DNA from: Phlebiopsis flavidoalba
Taxonomy: Eukaryota; Basidiomycota; Agaricomycetes; Polyporales; Phanerochaetaceae
Length of the DNA stretch: 64,000 nt
NCBI GenBank assembly: GCA_035772785.1
Contig: JAOCPU010000052.1
Location: forward strand, 204,764-268,763
Reading direction: 5' to 3'
A program made the position numbers and the translations under genes. This document shows, one piece after another, positions 46,801-57,333 of this stretch (the stretch's first letter is position 1; each line of letters begins with the position of its first letter). The notes below the pieces were generated by a model. It made no database searches and was not told the origin of the DNA. It saw only the letters and a list, made by a program, of their open reading frames with translations.

Positions 46801-47496
46801 TATACACACTTTTATTTGCCAACCCAAAATCCAAGCCTGTACATGCTCACAGCTCTGTTGAGTCAGAGTGGCACTAGTATATATCAGAGCCGACAGATGT
46901 AATTGTTAACTCATTGGCATACTGGATGGTATGATTTTAATTACGCATTTTTGGTAATTTTATGGCTGAATAATGTTTAGAGCAGTCAACAACGATATGA
47001 AATACTGTTCACTATGGCAGCAGACTACTTGCCTATTCGGGCTTCCTCTGTGCCATGCAAGCGTAATTTTTCCTCAAGCAAAGAGGCTGCTATGGCAAGA
47101 CATAGTTGTATTTCTGGTGACCTCATAGAACAGCTTCAAATGCTCAAGTTTTCTATTAAGAAGGGCCACAAGTTGAATTTTACCCAAGGTATGGCACCTA
47201 AGGATGAGCTGGAGAAGCTGGAGAAGCACACAGATGATCGGAGCAAGGTTCCAGAGGATTTACATTCATTTTCCTTACATTTACAGCAGGGGTGAGTACA
47301 ATATAAGATGCTTTTTGCTATGCGTGAGAATTATCCGCCATATTCAGAACCCAACTTGGCTGCAGCTGTGGCTAAGCTACAGTCGCACCAAGTCAAGCCG
47401 TGCCATTTGCAGCAGCTTGATGTGGCTTAACTCCAAATGGCAGAGCCATCAAAAGTTAAGCCACAGCCAGCTGCAGCCAAGCCATGCCCAACACTA
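43855..47496. mobile_element. hAT element hAT-B, 3642 bp, nested in the integrase gene
   Basis: The left end TAGCGTTGGGTATGGCTTGG is matched inverted by the right end (TAGTGTTGGGCATGGCTTGG on the complement), followed on both sides by GGCT/AGCC-rich subterminal sequence. An 8-bp target duplication flanks it (7 of 8 identical). Inside is a hAT transposase pseudogene in the same direction as the host gene. Removing the element plus one duplication joins two halves of the integrase frame, which is independent support for both borders. Confidence 0.88.
44240..47295 (+). pseudogene. hAT-family transposase pseudogene (hAT-B)
   Basis: Blocks in order: a Lys/Ala-rich N-terminal stretch (44250-44440, family unclear); FSKEAFIDAPIDWIM and NVAKNAQLRAIFMML (44690-44850); QLIDDNIPRHNTIRRQVEDI..FEDHLKGLASKMQ (44855-44955); after an intron, KISTTMDI.TDPAMWPYMAVTAHW (45025-45105), where a Trp codon has become TGA; an FHYIVNLACKAVLAA block (45435-45485); LIDRLLTDTEFSNLQEYA and WAALAMFRDICRG (45860-45965); VPHVFQQVVSHKK (46330-46370); EWFEQNVPEF (about 46614-46645); and the dimerisation motif, AADYLPIRASSVPCKRNFSS (47016-47075), then LIEQLQMLKFSIKKG (about 47130-47175). 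The C-terminal 93 codons (47014-47295) are open. About 370 bp without matching sequence separate the DICRG and VPHVF blocks, far longer than the other introns. Confidence 0.85.
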
Positions 47497-47504
47497 GTCT
47501 TCAT

Positions 47505-48105
47505 TGTTTGGATTGTAAAAACCCTTTCTATCTATGGCTTCTTCATGCTTTGTTCCTAGACAATGTCAACATTGACTGCGATCACTTTGTTCAAGAGTGG
47601 AACACACATCTAGTTTCTGACCCAAGAGAAGAAATATCAGCCTACCTGTAAGTCCAATATCTATACTGTTACAAGCTTGTTATCTCATGTGAGTTTAGCA
47701 TCTTCAGCTTCTTAGCCAACTACTAATGATGTATATATTGGAGACAACTTTGAAGGTGCTTATCCTGAGGTTGAGTGCTATCTTGATGTCAACAAAGATG
47801 AAATACCACTAGCAGGGCCAAATCACAATGAAGGGCTAGCTGCAGATCTTGATTGGGAAAATGTAGAAGGTGACAATGATAATAACGATAAAGGGTCTGA
47901 TAATGAAGATAGCCATTTCATTGATGAAAAGCTCACCAAACTTGGTGAAGAGATCTAAGAAGACCAAGCCCACAATGTCAGATACAATGCTATCAAAGTT
48001 GCTCGACGTGCAAGTCTCTTTTCTTCTGCTGCTTTCCACAGGCTATAAAGTGGGGCATGAGAATTAGATGGACTTACTCAATTCCTAAACAGGGACGGCA
48101 ATGTG
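47505..48105 (+). pseudogene. rve/DDE integrase-type transposase pseudogene, 3' part
   Basis: Directly after the hAT-B target duplication the frame reads CLDCKNPFYLWLLHALFLDN followed by VNIDCDHFVQEWN (47505-47610), continuing the LGYLH end at 43854. After a likely intron (about 47649-47708) come GDNFEGAYPEVECYLDVNKD (47740-47800), an acidic stretch with Asn/Asp runs (47860-47925) and EDQAHNVRYNAIKVA (about 47960-48005). The order matches the C-terminal region of the same integrase family. One stop (near 47956) and possibly others disable it. Confidence 0.72.
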
Positions 48106-48239
48106 GAAGCTTAGATTATATCTCACTGTACCAAGTGGTCATTGTATCAAGTCTTTCAACTTTGTTTCTATCTGAATGTTGGTGTCAGATATTTGGTTCA
48201 TATCATTGTTCATTCATGCTACTGATAGAATTGTTGTCA

Positions 48240-49260
48240 GATTAATTATGTTCAGCCTAAGCCTTAAGGCAGCTTTGTCTTGACAATCGCATAGAGAGAG
48301 CTGCTGATTGGCTAGGCATCAATGCTTGAGGATGATTTAGCAAGGTGGGTCGCCATTGTGAATGCACTCAAGTTCTCAATCTGCAGCCCACCCTATTTTT
48401 CCAAAGATGACCTCTCAGCTTAATTGCTCTGGTATTGATACAGAAGACAAAAAAAACTGTCTCTGCATGAAGTTCAAGCTTAAGCCTAGTTTACAGCCCA
48501 ATGAATCTGTTATCTGTTAAAACTGTAGGCACTGGGACATTGCCTATCCTTTTCCTTCTTTGTTGACAGACAAGTCCAGTGACATCATTTGTTTTATATA
48601 GTCCTATACCACAAAAGGTGGCCAGTTTGTCTTTGCCCCTAAAGTTTCAGCCAAAGATACTCTGCAAGAAACCTGTCAAAGCTTTTGTCACACTGGCACT
48701 GGCAGTCAGAGGTTCAAAGGGTGGCAGCAATCTTTTTAAGCCAAAGAGAAAGGGAAAGGCAAGTCTATTGGGTTGTAAAGGAAGTCCAAGCTTACTTGTG
48801 AGCTCACTTGCAGGCCAATAAAAAAAAAAACTAGACGATATCAAGATTGGTACTGTCGTATTCATATCTAGAGAGCTTAACAACCAAGGAGATCTGGTCA
48901 ACTCAAAGGCTCCTGACTTGGAGGCCCGTCAGGAGTTAGATAAATAGAAAAACCTGGTGATCATCAGAGGTGTTTAAGACAAACCTCTTGTTGTAGGCCA
49001 GACTTGGACATCAGAAGAGCTGGATTGGTGGGTTCAGGACCTTTTCCCAGAGGTTTTCAAGTATCCTCAGTCAGCATGGCAAAATATTTATGGTGGGATG
49101 CCTATATTTGGGAAGGACTCCAGCATGTGAATGATCTTGAAGAAGAAGTATCACACTCTCAGTATCAGAACAACCAAGACTCCAACTATCCAACATCTCA
49201 AGAATGCTCTGACAAACAGAGGCAAACACTGGAGTGAGAAAGCTCTCTATATCAGTATGT
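48240..49260 (+). pseudogene. Unrecognised degraded gene downstream of the integrase
   Basis: + strand stretches look coding: IPQKVASLSLPLKFQP (about 48606-48653), LFKPKRKGKASLLGCKGSPS (48733-48792), ISRELNNQGDLVNSKAPDLE (48865-48925) and, after a likely short intron (about 48971-48997), GQTWTSEELDWWVQDLFPEV followed by FKYPQSAWQNIYGGMPIFGK (48997-49117). An in-frame A10 run (48828-48837) and several stops break it. I do not recognise the family. Same direction and closeness to the integrase suggest a second gene of the same transposon or its right flank. Confidence 0.4.
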
Positions 49261-49299
49261 ATCCACTTTCTTCTAAGTTCTGATATACGTTTGTCGTGC

Positions 49300-50370
49300 C
49301 AGAAAATATAACCCTTGGTTACTGGGCTTGTGTGAGCTAGAAATGCTCGTGTCTAAACCAGACCCAAAGGTAGGTTTTCTGCTGTGGTTCACCGGGCCTC
49401 TACGCCGGGCTATCACAGTTGTTCGTGTGGGGATGGATATGGAAAATCCTTGATTCTTAGTGATACCGTGTGCTAGTGAGCGTGATGATTGCCTACTAAC
49501 GCTGTTTCCGAATAGGAATGTGTAACTTCTACTTACCAAATTCTTTACCAGTTGATTATTTCTGCCTGTCACGCAGTCGATCGCGTATAAGAAGTTTATT
49601 TCCTTCTTTGAAGTGTGTAGTGTTTGTTTTAGATGAGATGTATTCAAAATCAAGTCGTATGGGTCTCTGTATACCGGCAGAAGCCAATACCTCTGTTTCG
49701 GGAATATTCTAGATTCGCTTCCTCTAAGTACTTTCAGTCGTGATGAAGTTAGCCCTTTTACCGCCTCTTGCGGAAAGACTTTTGCTAACACAGTGAACTC
49801 TATGCACTGCCTCAAGAGATCTCGTGCCTCTCGCAGGTCAAAAGCTGCCTAGCCTAATGGAGGGATATATCTAAATATGCTTCGGAAACTTGTGGGTACT
49901 ACGTTTAATGCTTGGAAAAATACGATAAAACTTATAACTTGCGAGTGTCTCAGTTGCTGTCTGTTGCAAATATACTATGCCCTGAGCCTCTTTGCTGGGG
50001 TCTTCTGAACTCTGAGTCTTGCTCATTGTGAGTTCGTCTGAGCTCCTTTTATACCTTTTGCCCCATAACGATTGTTGTCGAGGTAACAATTATTTTAGGA
50101 CATTCGGCTATATGCTCATAACAACAAGTGTTTGCTTCAAACTGCCTGTTAGCCAATGGCAGAAATGCCTCACCCTAAATTTGGCCTGCTTGGTAAGCAG
50201 TCGTGGTGAGCTATTTTAGCCAGCCAATGGGAGCCTGATTACTCAGCAGATTGGTAAGCTTTGTAGAAATATTAGTAATGGCTGACAAATTTCTTGTTCA
50301 TGCCTTACAAAGCATTTCCTTTGTCCACTCTGTTCTATACTATATGACATGATGACTATTACATATGATG
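49300..50370 (-). repeat. 1.07-kb repeat, copy 1, with antisense reading frames and TATA box
   Basis: Begins GTGCCAGAAAATATAACCC and aligns through about 1.07 kb with 62882-64000 in the same orientation, and with 36095-36850. On the - strand, a TATAAAAGG box (50045-50053) lies about 25 bp upstream of an ATG (50026) opening a 52-codon frame, MSKTQSSEDPSKEAQG... A 180-codon frame (49815-49273) follows downstream (FPKQRYWLLPVYRDPYDL, then SVSRQSSRSLAHGITKNQGF). The copies therefore carry a promoter-like layout plus two short frames. It may be the end of a larger transposon or a non-autonomous element. Neither LTR ends nor target duplications could be fixed. Confidence 0.7.
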
Positions 50371-50683
50371 TCTATTGTAGGCTAATATTTATTACTAACA
50401 GTCTTTTTAGGTTACAGATAAAGAGTCTTTTGTCCAAGTGTTATTATATTCCTGTCTCAATATATTTTACTATTCTTATTCCTGGCTGTTTTTATTTTGT
50501 GCCATTCAATAATGGCGCAGGATAACGTTGACGAGTTTGTCCAGCATCTCAATATCGGCTCTCTGCTGAGCCCATCCCAATTTTGACTCTAAGGAAGAAG
50601 ACACCAAGCCTGTTGTGCCTATGCAGAAGAAAAGGTGTGACATGAGTATTTGCAAAGGGGAACAACCTCACGAAGTGAGCTCT

Positions 50684-50697
50684 GAGTTATCTAAGAG
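50684..50697 (+). repeat. Left 14-bp target duplication of the LINE
   Basis: GAGTTATCTAAGAG, identical to 52371-52384. Confidence 0.95.
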
Positions 50698-50698
50698 T

Positions 50699-51296
50699 GG
50701 CTAAGGCAGGATGCGACCTGCCCCAGCCGACATACACCTCGTACGCTATGGCACGGCAGATTGGATCCAAGAGAATTGATCATGCCTGGGCTCAACAAAT
50801 TGGTACTAGCAGTAAATACCGAGGCCAGTCTTGGCCTGTGACAGGTACAGCTGTGCGCAATGGGCGCCCCGAAGGGGGACTTCACATAGCGTGGAAATCT
50901 AGTGGGGGCGCCATCACGCGGAAAGCCAAAACTAATTGGTTCTTGCGCACGATGGGCAAGTCTCAAAGAGACATGGGCCGCACTCTGCAGTTCTTTGTTG
51001 GACACTTCCCATGTGGAAGCTTCCGATCTCGCTTTAACCTGGATGGCCCCAAGTCCTGCTGGTACTGTCGGTTCAGCACTGGGGAGGATATTCTGGAGTC
51101 ACGGGACCACATTCTATATGAATGCAAAGGGTGGAGCAGAGGCTTCACCGATACATCATTTGCTAAATCTGACCAACAGCGTGAACTTGTCCGCTGGAGG
51201 GAGCACCTTCGCGAACTTGAGCACGCCGAACGGTATGACCCCACATATGGGGCTGGAACGTGCCCAAAGACACCTCCACCCGGTATACTCACGTGA
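50699..51296 (+). CDS. LINE reverse-transcriptase C-terminal part with zinc knuckle (truncated)
   Basis: The frame (open from the 5' junction; the ATG at 50697 is partly host sequence) runs 199 codons. It contains GRTLQFFVGHFPCGSFRSRF and then CWYCRFSTGEDILESRDHIL..YECKGW, a C-x2-C...H-x4-C arrangement typical of the RT-linked zinc-binding region at the end of LINE ORF2. The palm domain with the YxDD motif is absent because of 5' truncation. The frame ends at 51296 in PKTPPPGILT. Confidence 0.8.
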
Positions 51297-51906
51297 CTTT
51301 CCTTGCCTGAAACGACCGCCAGACCATCGACTGGTCGGAGATCAGGAGCTGTGGGACATCCTCTGGCACAACACTGGGGGAGCTGACCCGTGGCTCATCT
51401 CACAGGGCTGGAAACCCTATGCGGACGTCGTGGACGGACGGATCTCCGAAAGGGAGTACAACCTCCACAACCGCAAGATCATATTCTACACCAACTGGGA
51501 GTACCAACGCTGGTTCCTTCGGTTGAATCCCATGGCGGGGACCTTTGCATGGACAGACATTGTCACAAAAGCCGCCGCCAATCAAGATGACGGCCTCACT
51601 GAGGAGACGTCTCCGTGGATTTTCCGCGCTCTGTGGCATACCCGGAAGCGACGCGAATTGCGACTGAGGTTCATCGCTGATGAGGAACAATTGGTTCGCA
51701 GCCGGCAGAAGGGACTGAACGTCTCGGAGGAAGGGTGGGAACGCCACTTCCCGTCCGTGAACCAACTTGAACAAAGGTTTGCTCAATGGTATGCCCGTAA
51801 CGTGGCTGCCGAATACACTGCACAGTCGGGGAACTTTCATCTCAAGAGCACGAGGACATCGTACGGGAGTTTGGATTTGTGGGAATATTCTCCGACAAAC
51901 CCTTGA
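51240..51906 (+). CDS. Second, overlapping LINE frame of unknown function
   Basis: This frame is open from 50902, but only the part from about 51240 reads as protein: DHRLVGDQELWDILWHNTGG, IFYTNWEYQRWFLRLNPMAG, RRELRLRFIADEEQLVRSRQ and GWERHFPSVNQLEQRFAQWY. It follows the zinc-knuckle frame with a shift and overlap. A third frame continues it from about 51800 to 52055 (SQEHEDIVREFGFVGIFSDK, then LSDCEDPLRKGHIIMQEVVE). Either two frameshifts have hit one long ORF or the element uses overlapping frames. No domain recognised. About 300 bp of 3' non-coding sequence follow. Confidence 0.5.
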
Positions 51907-52370
51907 GCGACTGTGAGGATCCACTGCGGAAAGGGCACATAATCATGCAAGAAGTGGTGGAGGGGCGTGGTGAATTGGTGGCCCGACCGGCACGTGTACC
52001 CAGGGAAGAGGATGGCCTTGGGGACACTTGGGTAAGGGATGGGATGACTATATAGGCTGCCTATCCCGCTCGACCTTGCACTTTACCGACTAGGGGTTGT
52101 GGGCAGTTAAGCTCATGGTGACCGAGTAGCGGCATGGGCCTTGGCGAGCTCGGAGGAAATGTGTCCGTTTACAGCGGGGGTAGCCTGCTCCAGGGAGCGC
52201 ACCGGCTTTGCCTGGCCCCTTGGGGGGTCTGAGAGCGGAGCACGCACGGATCTGGGGCTTGCTGGGGTACGTGCACGGTGGACACTTATTTTACACTATT
52301 TATTTCCGGACCTCATGTAACATCGTTTTACGGTCCGTTATCAACATGAGATTAAAAAAAAAAAAAAAAA

Positions 52371-52384
52371 GAGTTATCTAAGAG
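52371..52384 (+). repeat. Right 14-bp target duplication of the LINE
   Basis: GAGTTATCTAAGAG directly after the poly(A) tract, identical to the left copy. Confidence 0.95.
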
Positions 52385-53099
52385 CAACTACGACTTTGCT
52401 GGAAGTTCTTGGAGTGACCCAGAGTTAGTCTCAGACATAGAGTGTCTTGGCATGTCCACTGGAGAGAAAGGTGAGTTTGAATTCATCTTGTTGACATTGC
52501 TTAGCTTACTATATCCACAGGCAAAGGTCAGGTGACTTATTCTCGTATTGCATGAAAAGCCAAGAATATTGTATTGGGTCTCCGAACCCAATTGAGGATA
52601 ATGCAGTTTTCGAAGCCAGTGACTTGGAAGAAGTTCCAGGCTTTATGCAGGGGAGGTCAGCAATTGTCTCACTCGCTAAAATCCTGTAGCTAACCATCAT
52701 TTGTAGCGACCACAAAATCACTCAGGAAGTGCAGGACAACTTGAATGTTGAACTTTCTGCTGAAGCTGCAATGACAGCACCTGAGATACTGCCTGTTTTT
52801 GCCTTCAATTTTGATGCCAAAAACCATGGCAATGTTGAAAACCATGGTGATGTCAGTGGAGGCAATGCAGTTGCAGGCCACTCAAAGCTGAAGGCCTTCT
52901 TTAAGCTGCACCTTCTCAATAATTTCTCTCAGTTCGATTCATGGGCATAGTCAACTATTAAGTGAGTAAATATCTGTCTGAAACTGAAGAATATACATTC
53001 ATATGTACCCCAGGTTAGGTGCAGGACATGACTACAATGACAATATCTATACAATAAATATATGTACCCTATGTTGAATAAATTGTGCTCTTTTATATA

Positions 53100-53967
53100 C
53101 AGTGACTGACAAAAATGTGTCACACTTGGATATTGAGCATCCAAAGAATATGTTGTAAGATACTCATTTGAGCAACTACAGAAAAGCAATTTTTGTGTAT
53201 GGTACTATGGTACCAAACATCATTTCGAGATTTACATATATACCATATATAGTAGCTATGATGGTATAATAAACAAATACATTAGAACTACACTAATGGA
53301 AGATTCCTTTATTATACAACCAAGAAAAAAGATATGCACTTTATGTACTATTGACAAAATATCTTGATCTATGAGTAATTGTATGAAAAGCATGCATGAT
53401 ATGTATCTGATATCATTATTGAATAAATATTGATTCTTTCTGTCATAGCTATATATATAAATACTATTTGATTTATATCGGCTTTAATATGGTATGTGGC
53501 AACATTTGATTTTCATCAGCTATAGGAAAAGAAACACTGAATGTGTGAGAAAAAATGTAGATATACTATTGTAAAGTATGGCAAATTACAAATAAAATCC
53601 CATTTTTACCTTGCTTGCTCTAAATTGTTTATATAACTATAATATGTAGCTAGCTATGGTAAGTTGTAATGCACCATATATATAGTATATAGAAACAGTA
53701 TCAAGATATTTTCAAAATTCAAATCTGAATACCAAAGATTTTTATTACTGTACAATAAAAGAATCTCTAATAAGAGCAAATTTAGTGTATTTGCTCATTA
53801 TCCAATAGCTATTACTACTTATGTATAAGTGTGTATATCAAAAATAGCTCTTCATGCTATCCTCCACAATATTTAGTATAGTTATACAACAGCACTCTTT
53901 ATAGATATTTTATTCAAAATCTTTGAGTGCTCAATATCTAAATATGACACACTTTTGTCGGTCACTG
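53100..53967 (-). mobile_element. Tc1/mariner-type MITE, copy 3 (complete, inverted)
   Basis: 868 bp between TA at 53098-53099 and 53968-53969. CAGTGACTGACAAAAATGTG at one end and its near-complement at the other. The interior runs in the opposite direction to copies 1 and 2. Confidence 0.9.
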
Positions 53968-54715
53968 TATTTGTTTCAACTCAATGGTGGTTTATTGGGG
54001 TTGCTCTATTGCAGGTAGGACAGTGTACGATACTGCCTGCTGCTATTACATAAAATGTGATCATAGCAACCTGGAAGGCAGCTATGCGGAGAGCTCAGTT
54101 TCTGGTATCTCTTGCTTAAGCCTTATAAACATTGTAGCAGTCACCAGAATTCCCCCAGCTAACTCTGAACACAGAAGCCCTTGGAAAGAGTTAGAATTAT
54201 GCAGACTCCATTTGCTCAATTGACCATCATACAGAGACACCAGCATTGGCAGCTGCCATCAGCAGGCATAACCACCCATCATATTTGTGCCCTCTGGACC
54301 TTTACGACTCGTCTGATGCCATCGTAGTAGTTGTAGGCACCGAATCGTAGTGTATACATGAGAATGTATGTACAATATATGAACAGTATATCAAGGTAGT
54401 AATCTGCATTATAGAGATGCAGATTCCTATGAGCCATTGCAGTATTTGGGAGAAATGACCCAAGTTATTATCTTTATATAGTCGGTTAGTGTATACAGCT
54501 CATCATAAGGTATAAGAAGGAGTTTTGTGTTTAATACCTATGAGTTGGTGCAAAGCTGCCAAAAAGCATCCAATAAGTATAGCCCCAAATAAAAATAATG
54601 CAATGGAGCTTTAATAGTTTCAAAATAATAACTTATAGCTTGTTACACCCAGAAAATGACTATGAGCTGGAAATTATAAATATACATTATACATAATAAT
54701 ACAATATTATATATA
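53968..54715. other. Spacer between MITEs; one unrecognised 79-codon frame
   Basis: The frame 53984-54223 (+) contains GRTVYDTACCYYIKCDHSNL and may be a remnant exon of the interrupted gene upstream, but has no recognisable motif. The rest is AT-rich. Confidence 0.3.
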
Positions 54716-56009
54716 CATTAACTAACAAAAGTGTGTTACACTTAGATATTGAGCACTCAAAGAATTTTGAATAAAATATCTATAAAGAGTGCTGTTGTAT
54801 AACTATACTAAATATTGTGGAAGATAGCATGAAGAGCTATTTTTGATATACACACTTATATATAAGTGGTAATAGCTATTGGATAATGAGCAAATATACT
54901 AAATTTGCTTTTTATCAGAGATTCTTTTATTATACAGTTATGAAAATGTTTTGCATTCAAAAATTAATATCGAAAAAATATCTTGATACTATCCCTAAAC
55001 ATATATATATAGTGCATTACAGCTTACTATGGCTAGCTACATATTATAGCTATAATAATTTAGAGCTAGCAAAAATAGAAATAGAATTTTGTTTTCACAA
55101 CTTGCCACACTTTACAACAGTATATTTGCCTTTTTTTCTCAAACATTCAGTGTTTTATTTTCTATAGCTGACACCAATCAGATGTTACCACATACTTTAT
55201 TATAGCCAATATGAATTAAATAGTATTTTACATATAGCTGTAACAAAAAGAATCAACATTCATTCAATAATGATGTCAAATACATACTACGCATATTTTC
55301 CATACAATTACTCATGAATTAATATATTTGACCAATGATGCATAAAATATATTTTTGTTTGTATAATAAAGGGTTTTTTTTATTCATGCAGTTTCAATGT
55401 ATTTGTTTATTATACCATTATAGTTGCTATATATGGTATATATGTAAATCTTGTAAATAGTGTTCATTGCTATAGTCATCCACAAAGACATTGCATTTCT
55501 ATTGTTGCTCTTATAAATATCTTGCAACATATTTTTTAGATGCTCATATCACAAAATTCATGCTCATCTGTGTGTATTGCTAAAGAGGAGAGTGTAAAAT
55601 ACTAGATAGAGTGCGGGTAACAAAGATATAAGAAAATCCTAACAATATTGTCAAACTTGGGACTTAAAGCCACAAGTATACCTTTTTATATACATATGAG
55701 CCAATCTCTAACAATATATTAATGAGCTGGCAATGTGAGTCATACATGTTGAAGAGTGCCAGCTCAGTAACAGCTAATTAGAGTGACCTGCTGGCAATGT
55801 CTAATCTACAGCCTGCCCCAAGGTAACTATGACAGATTCTTAATTCAGGTCTGGATTCCATTCTTCTATCTCAGTCCATAATATTGTACTATCTGCCTCA
55901 GTCCATAGACCTTGTTCTAGTCCCCTACCTAGACCTAAGTACACGTGGTGCATCCATTACCCATCCAGACCCTTGATATCCAAGTGTGACACATTTTTGT
56001 CAGTCACTG
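54716..56009 (+). mobile_element. Tc1/mariner-type MITE, copy 4, split by an insertion
   Basis: The left end is mutated (CATTAACTAACAAAAGTGTG) next to TA at 54714-54715. The right end is ATGTG-type TIR ending CACTG at 56009, before TA. The body stops at 55550 and resumes at 55976 with a 425-bp element between. Confidence 0.85.
55551..55975 (-). mobile_element. 425-bp LTR-like element, copy B, with 5-bp duplication
   Basis: Inserted in MITE copy 4 between ATATC at 55546-55550 and ATATC at 55976-55980. On the - strand it begins CAAGGGTCTGGATGGGTAAT and ends CATGAATTTTGT, aligning fully with 15873-16296, including the TATATAAA box. A clean 5-bp duplication fits integrase-mediated insertion. Confidence 0.8.
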
Positions 56010-56040
56010 TAGCAGGTGTCAATGAAATAAATTGAATGTA

Positions 56041-56927
56041 CAGTGACTGACAAAAGTGTGTCACACTTAGATATTGAGGACTCAAAGAATTTTGAATAAG
56101 ATATCCCTAAAGAGAGCTGTTGCATGACTATAATGAGAAATTGTATAGAATAGCATGAAGAGCCTATTTTTGATATATACACACATACCATAAGTAGTAA
56201 TAGCCATTGGATAATGACCAAAATGTACTGAATTTGCTCTTATTAAAGATTCTTTCATTGTACAGTAATAAAAATATTTGGCATTCCAAAATAGGATGTT
56301 TTGAAAAGTACCTTGATACTGTCTTTATACTGTATATATAGTTCATTACAGCTTATCATAGCTAGCTACATATTATAGTCATAACAAACATTAGAGGCAA
56401 GCAAGGTAAAAAAAAATGGGATTTTATTTGTAACTTGCCACACTTTACAATAATATACCTGCCTTTTTTCCCACACATTTGAAATGTCCCTTTTTTCCAT
56501 AGCTGACAAAAAAATCAGATGTTATCATATACCCTATTAAAGCCAATATAAATTAAATAGTATTTTACATATAGCTATAACAGAAAAAATCAATATTCAT
56601 TCAATAATGATATCAGATAGATATTATGCTGCTTTTCATACAATTACTCATGGATTGAGATATGTTTTATCAATAGTACACAAAGTGCATATCTTTTTTC
56701 TTGGTTGTGTAATAAAGGAATCTTCTATTAGTGTAGTTCCAATGAATTTGTTTTATTATACCATTATAACTACCATATATGGGTATATATATAATTTTTA
56801 AAAATAATGTTTATGACCATAGTATCCCACAAATAAATTGCTTTTTTATAGTTGTTCATATGAATATCTTAGAACATATTCTTTGGATGCTCAATATCCA
56901 AGTGTGACACATTTTTGTCAGTCACTG
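56041..56927 (+). mobile_element. Tc1/mariner-type MITE, copy 5 (complete)
   Basis: 887 bp between TA at 56039-56040 and 56928-56929, perfect CAGTGACTGACAAAA ends, same interior as copy 1. Confidence 0.92.
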
Positions 56928-56937
56928 TATATTCCTT

Positions 56938-57333
56938 GTAAGGTATGGCAAATTAAAATAAAATATTATTTTTATATTGCTGGCTCTAAATTATCATGAC
57001 TATATTATGTAGCTAGCCATAGTAAGCTGTAATGCACTATATATACAGTATAGATATGGTATCAAGGTATTTTTTATTATTAACCTTCAAATGCAAAACA
57101 TTTTTATTGTTGTATAATAAAAGAATCTCTGATAAGAGCAAATTATAATGTATTTGCTCATTATCCAATGGCTATCACTACTTACAATATAAGTGTATAT
57201 ATCAAAAATACTCTTCATGCTATTTGATACAATCTTCATTATTATTATGCAAAAGCTCCCTTTATGGATATCTTATTCAAAATTCTTTGAGTGCCCCCAA
57301 TATCCAAGTGTGACACACTTTTGTCAGTCACTG
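56938..57333 (-). mobile_element. MITE half copy, inverted, truncated
   Basis: It retains the TIR ending at 57333 (before TA) and the adjoining half of the element (complement of 41691 to about 42090), and stops abruptly next to copy 5. Confidence 0.88.

Larger units (their letters stand above)
50698..52370 (+). mobile_element. 5'-truncated LINE (non-LTR retrotransposon) with poly(A)
   Basis: A 1673-bp insertion ending in 17 adenines (52354-52370) and flanked by perfect 14-bp direct repeats (50684-50697, 52371-52384). These are hallmarks of target-primed reverse transcription. It is more GC-rich than its surroundings. The first frame encodes the end of a LINE reverse transcriptase (separate entry). 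Only the 3' part of the element was copied, so it was dead on arrival. Intact duplications and tail argue for a young insertion. Confidence 0.95.
50513..52950 (+). pseudogene. Unrecognised spliced gene interrupted by a LINE
   Basis: Starts MAQDNVDEFVQHLNIGSLLS (50513), shifts frame near 50580 to FDSKEEDTKPVVPMQKKRCD.., and reads SSELSK up to the LINE at 50698. After the LINE the same frame goes on as NYDFAGSSWSDPELVSDIEC (52385-52445) to a clean 50-nt intron (52471-52520). Then come SPNPIEDNAVFEASDLEEVP (about 52579-52640), a 51-nt intron (52656-52706, branch-like CTAAC at 52690-52694) and an open exon ending at 52950 (LKAFFKLHLLNNFSQFDSWA). The protein is acidic; function unknown. Stops at about 50583 and 52551 and a frame change between exons suggest a pseudogene. 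It lies downstream of, and in line with, the integrase and the fragment at 48240. Confidence 0.5.

Noticed and set aside
50902..51240. First third of the 334-codon frame as protein
   Set aside because: Here the overlapping frame 50699-51296 carries the recognisable LINE zinc-knuckle region, so this part of the other frame is a shadow.
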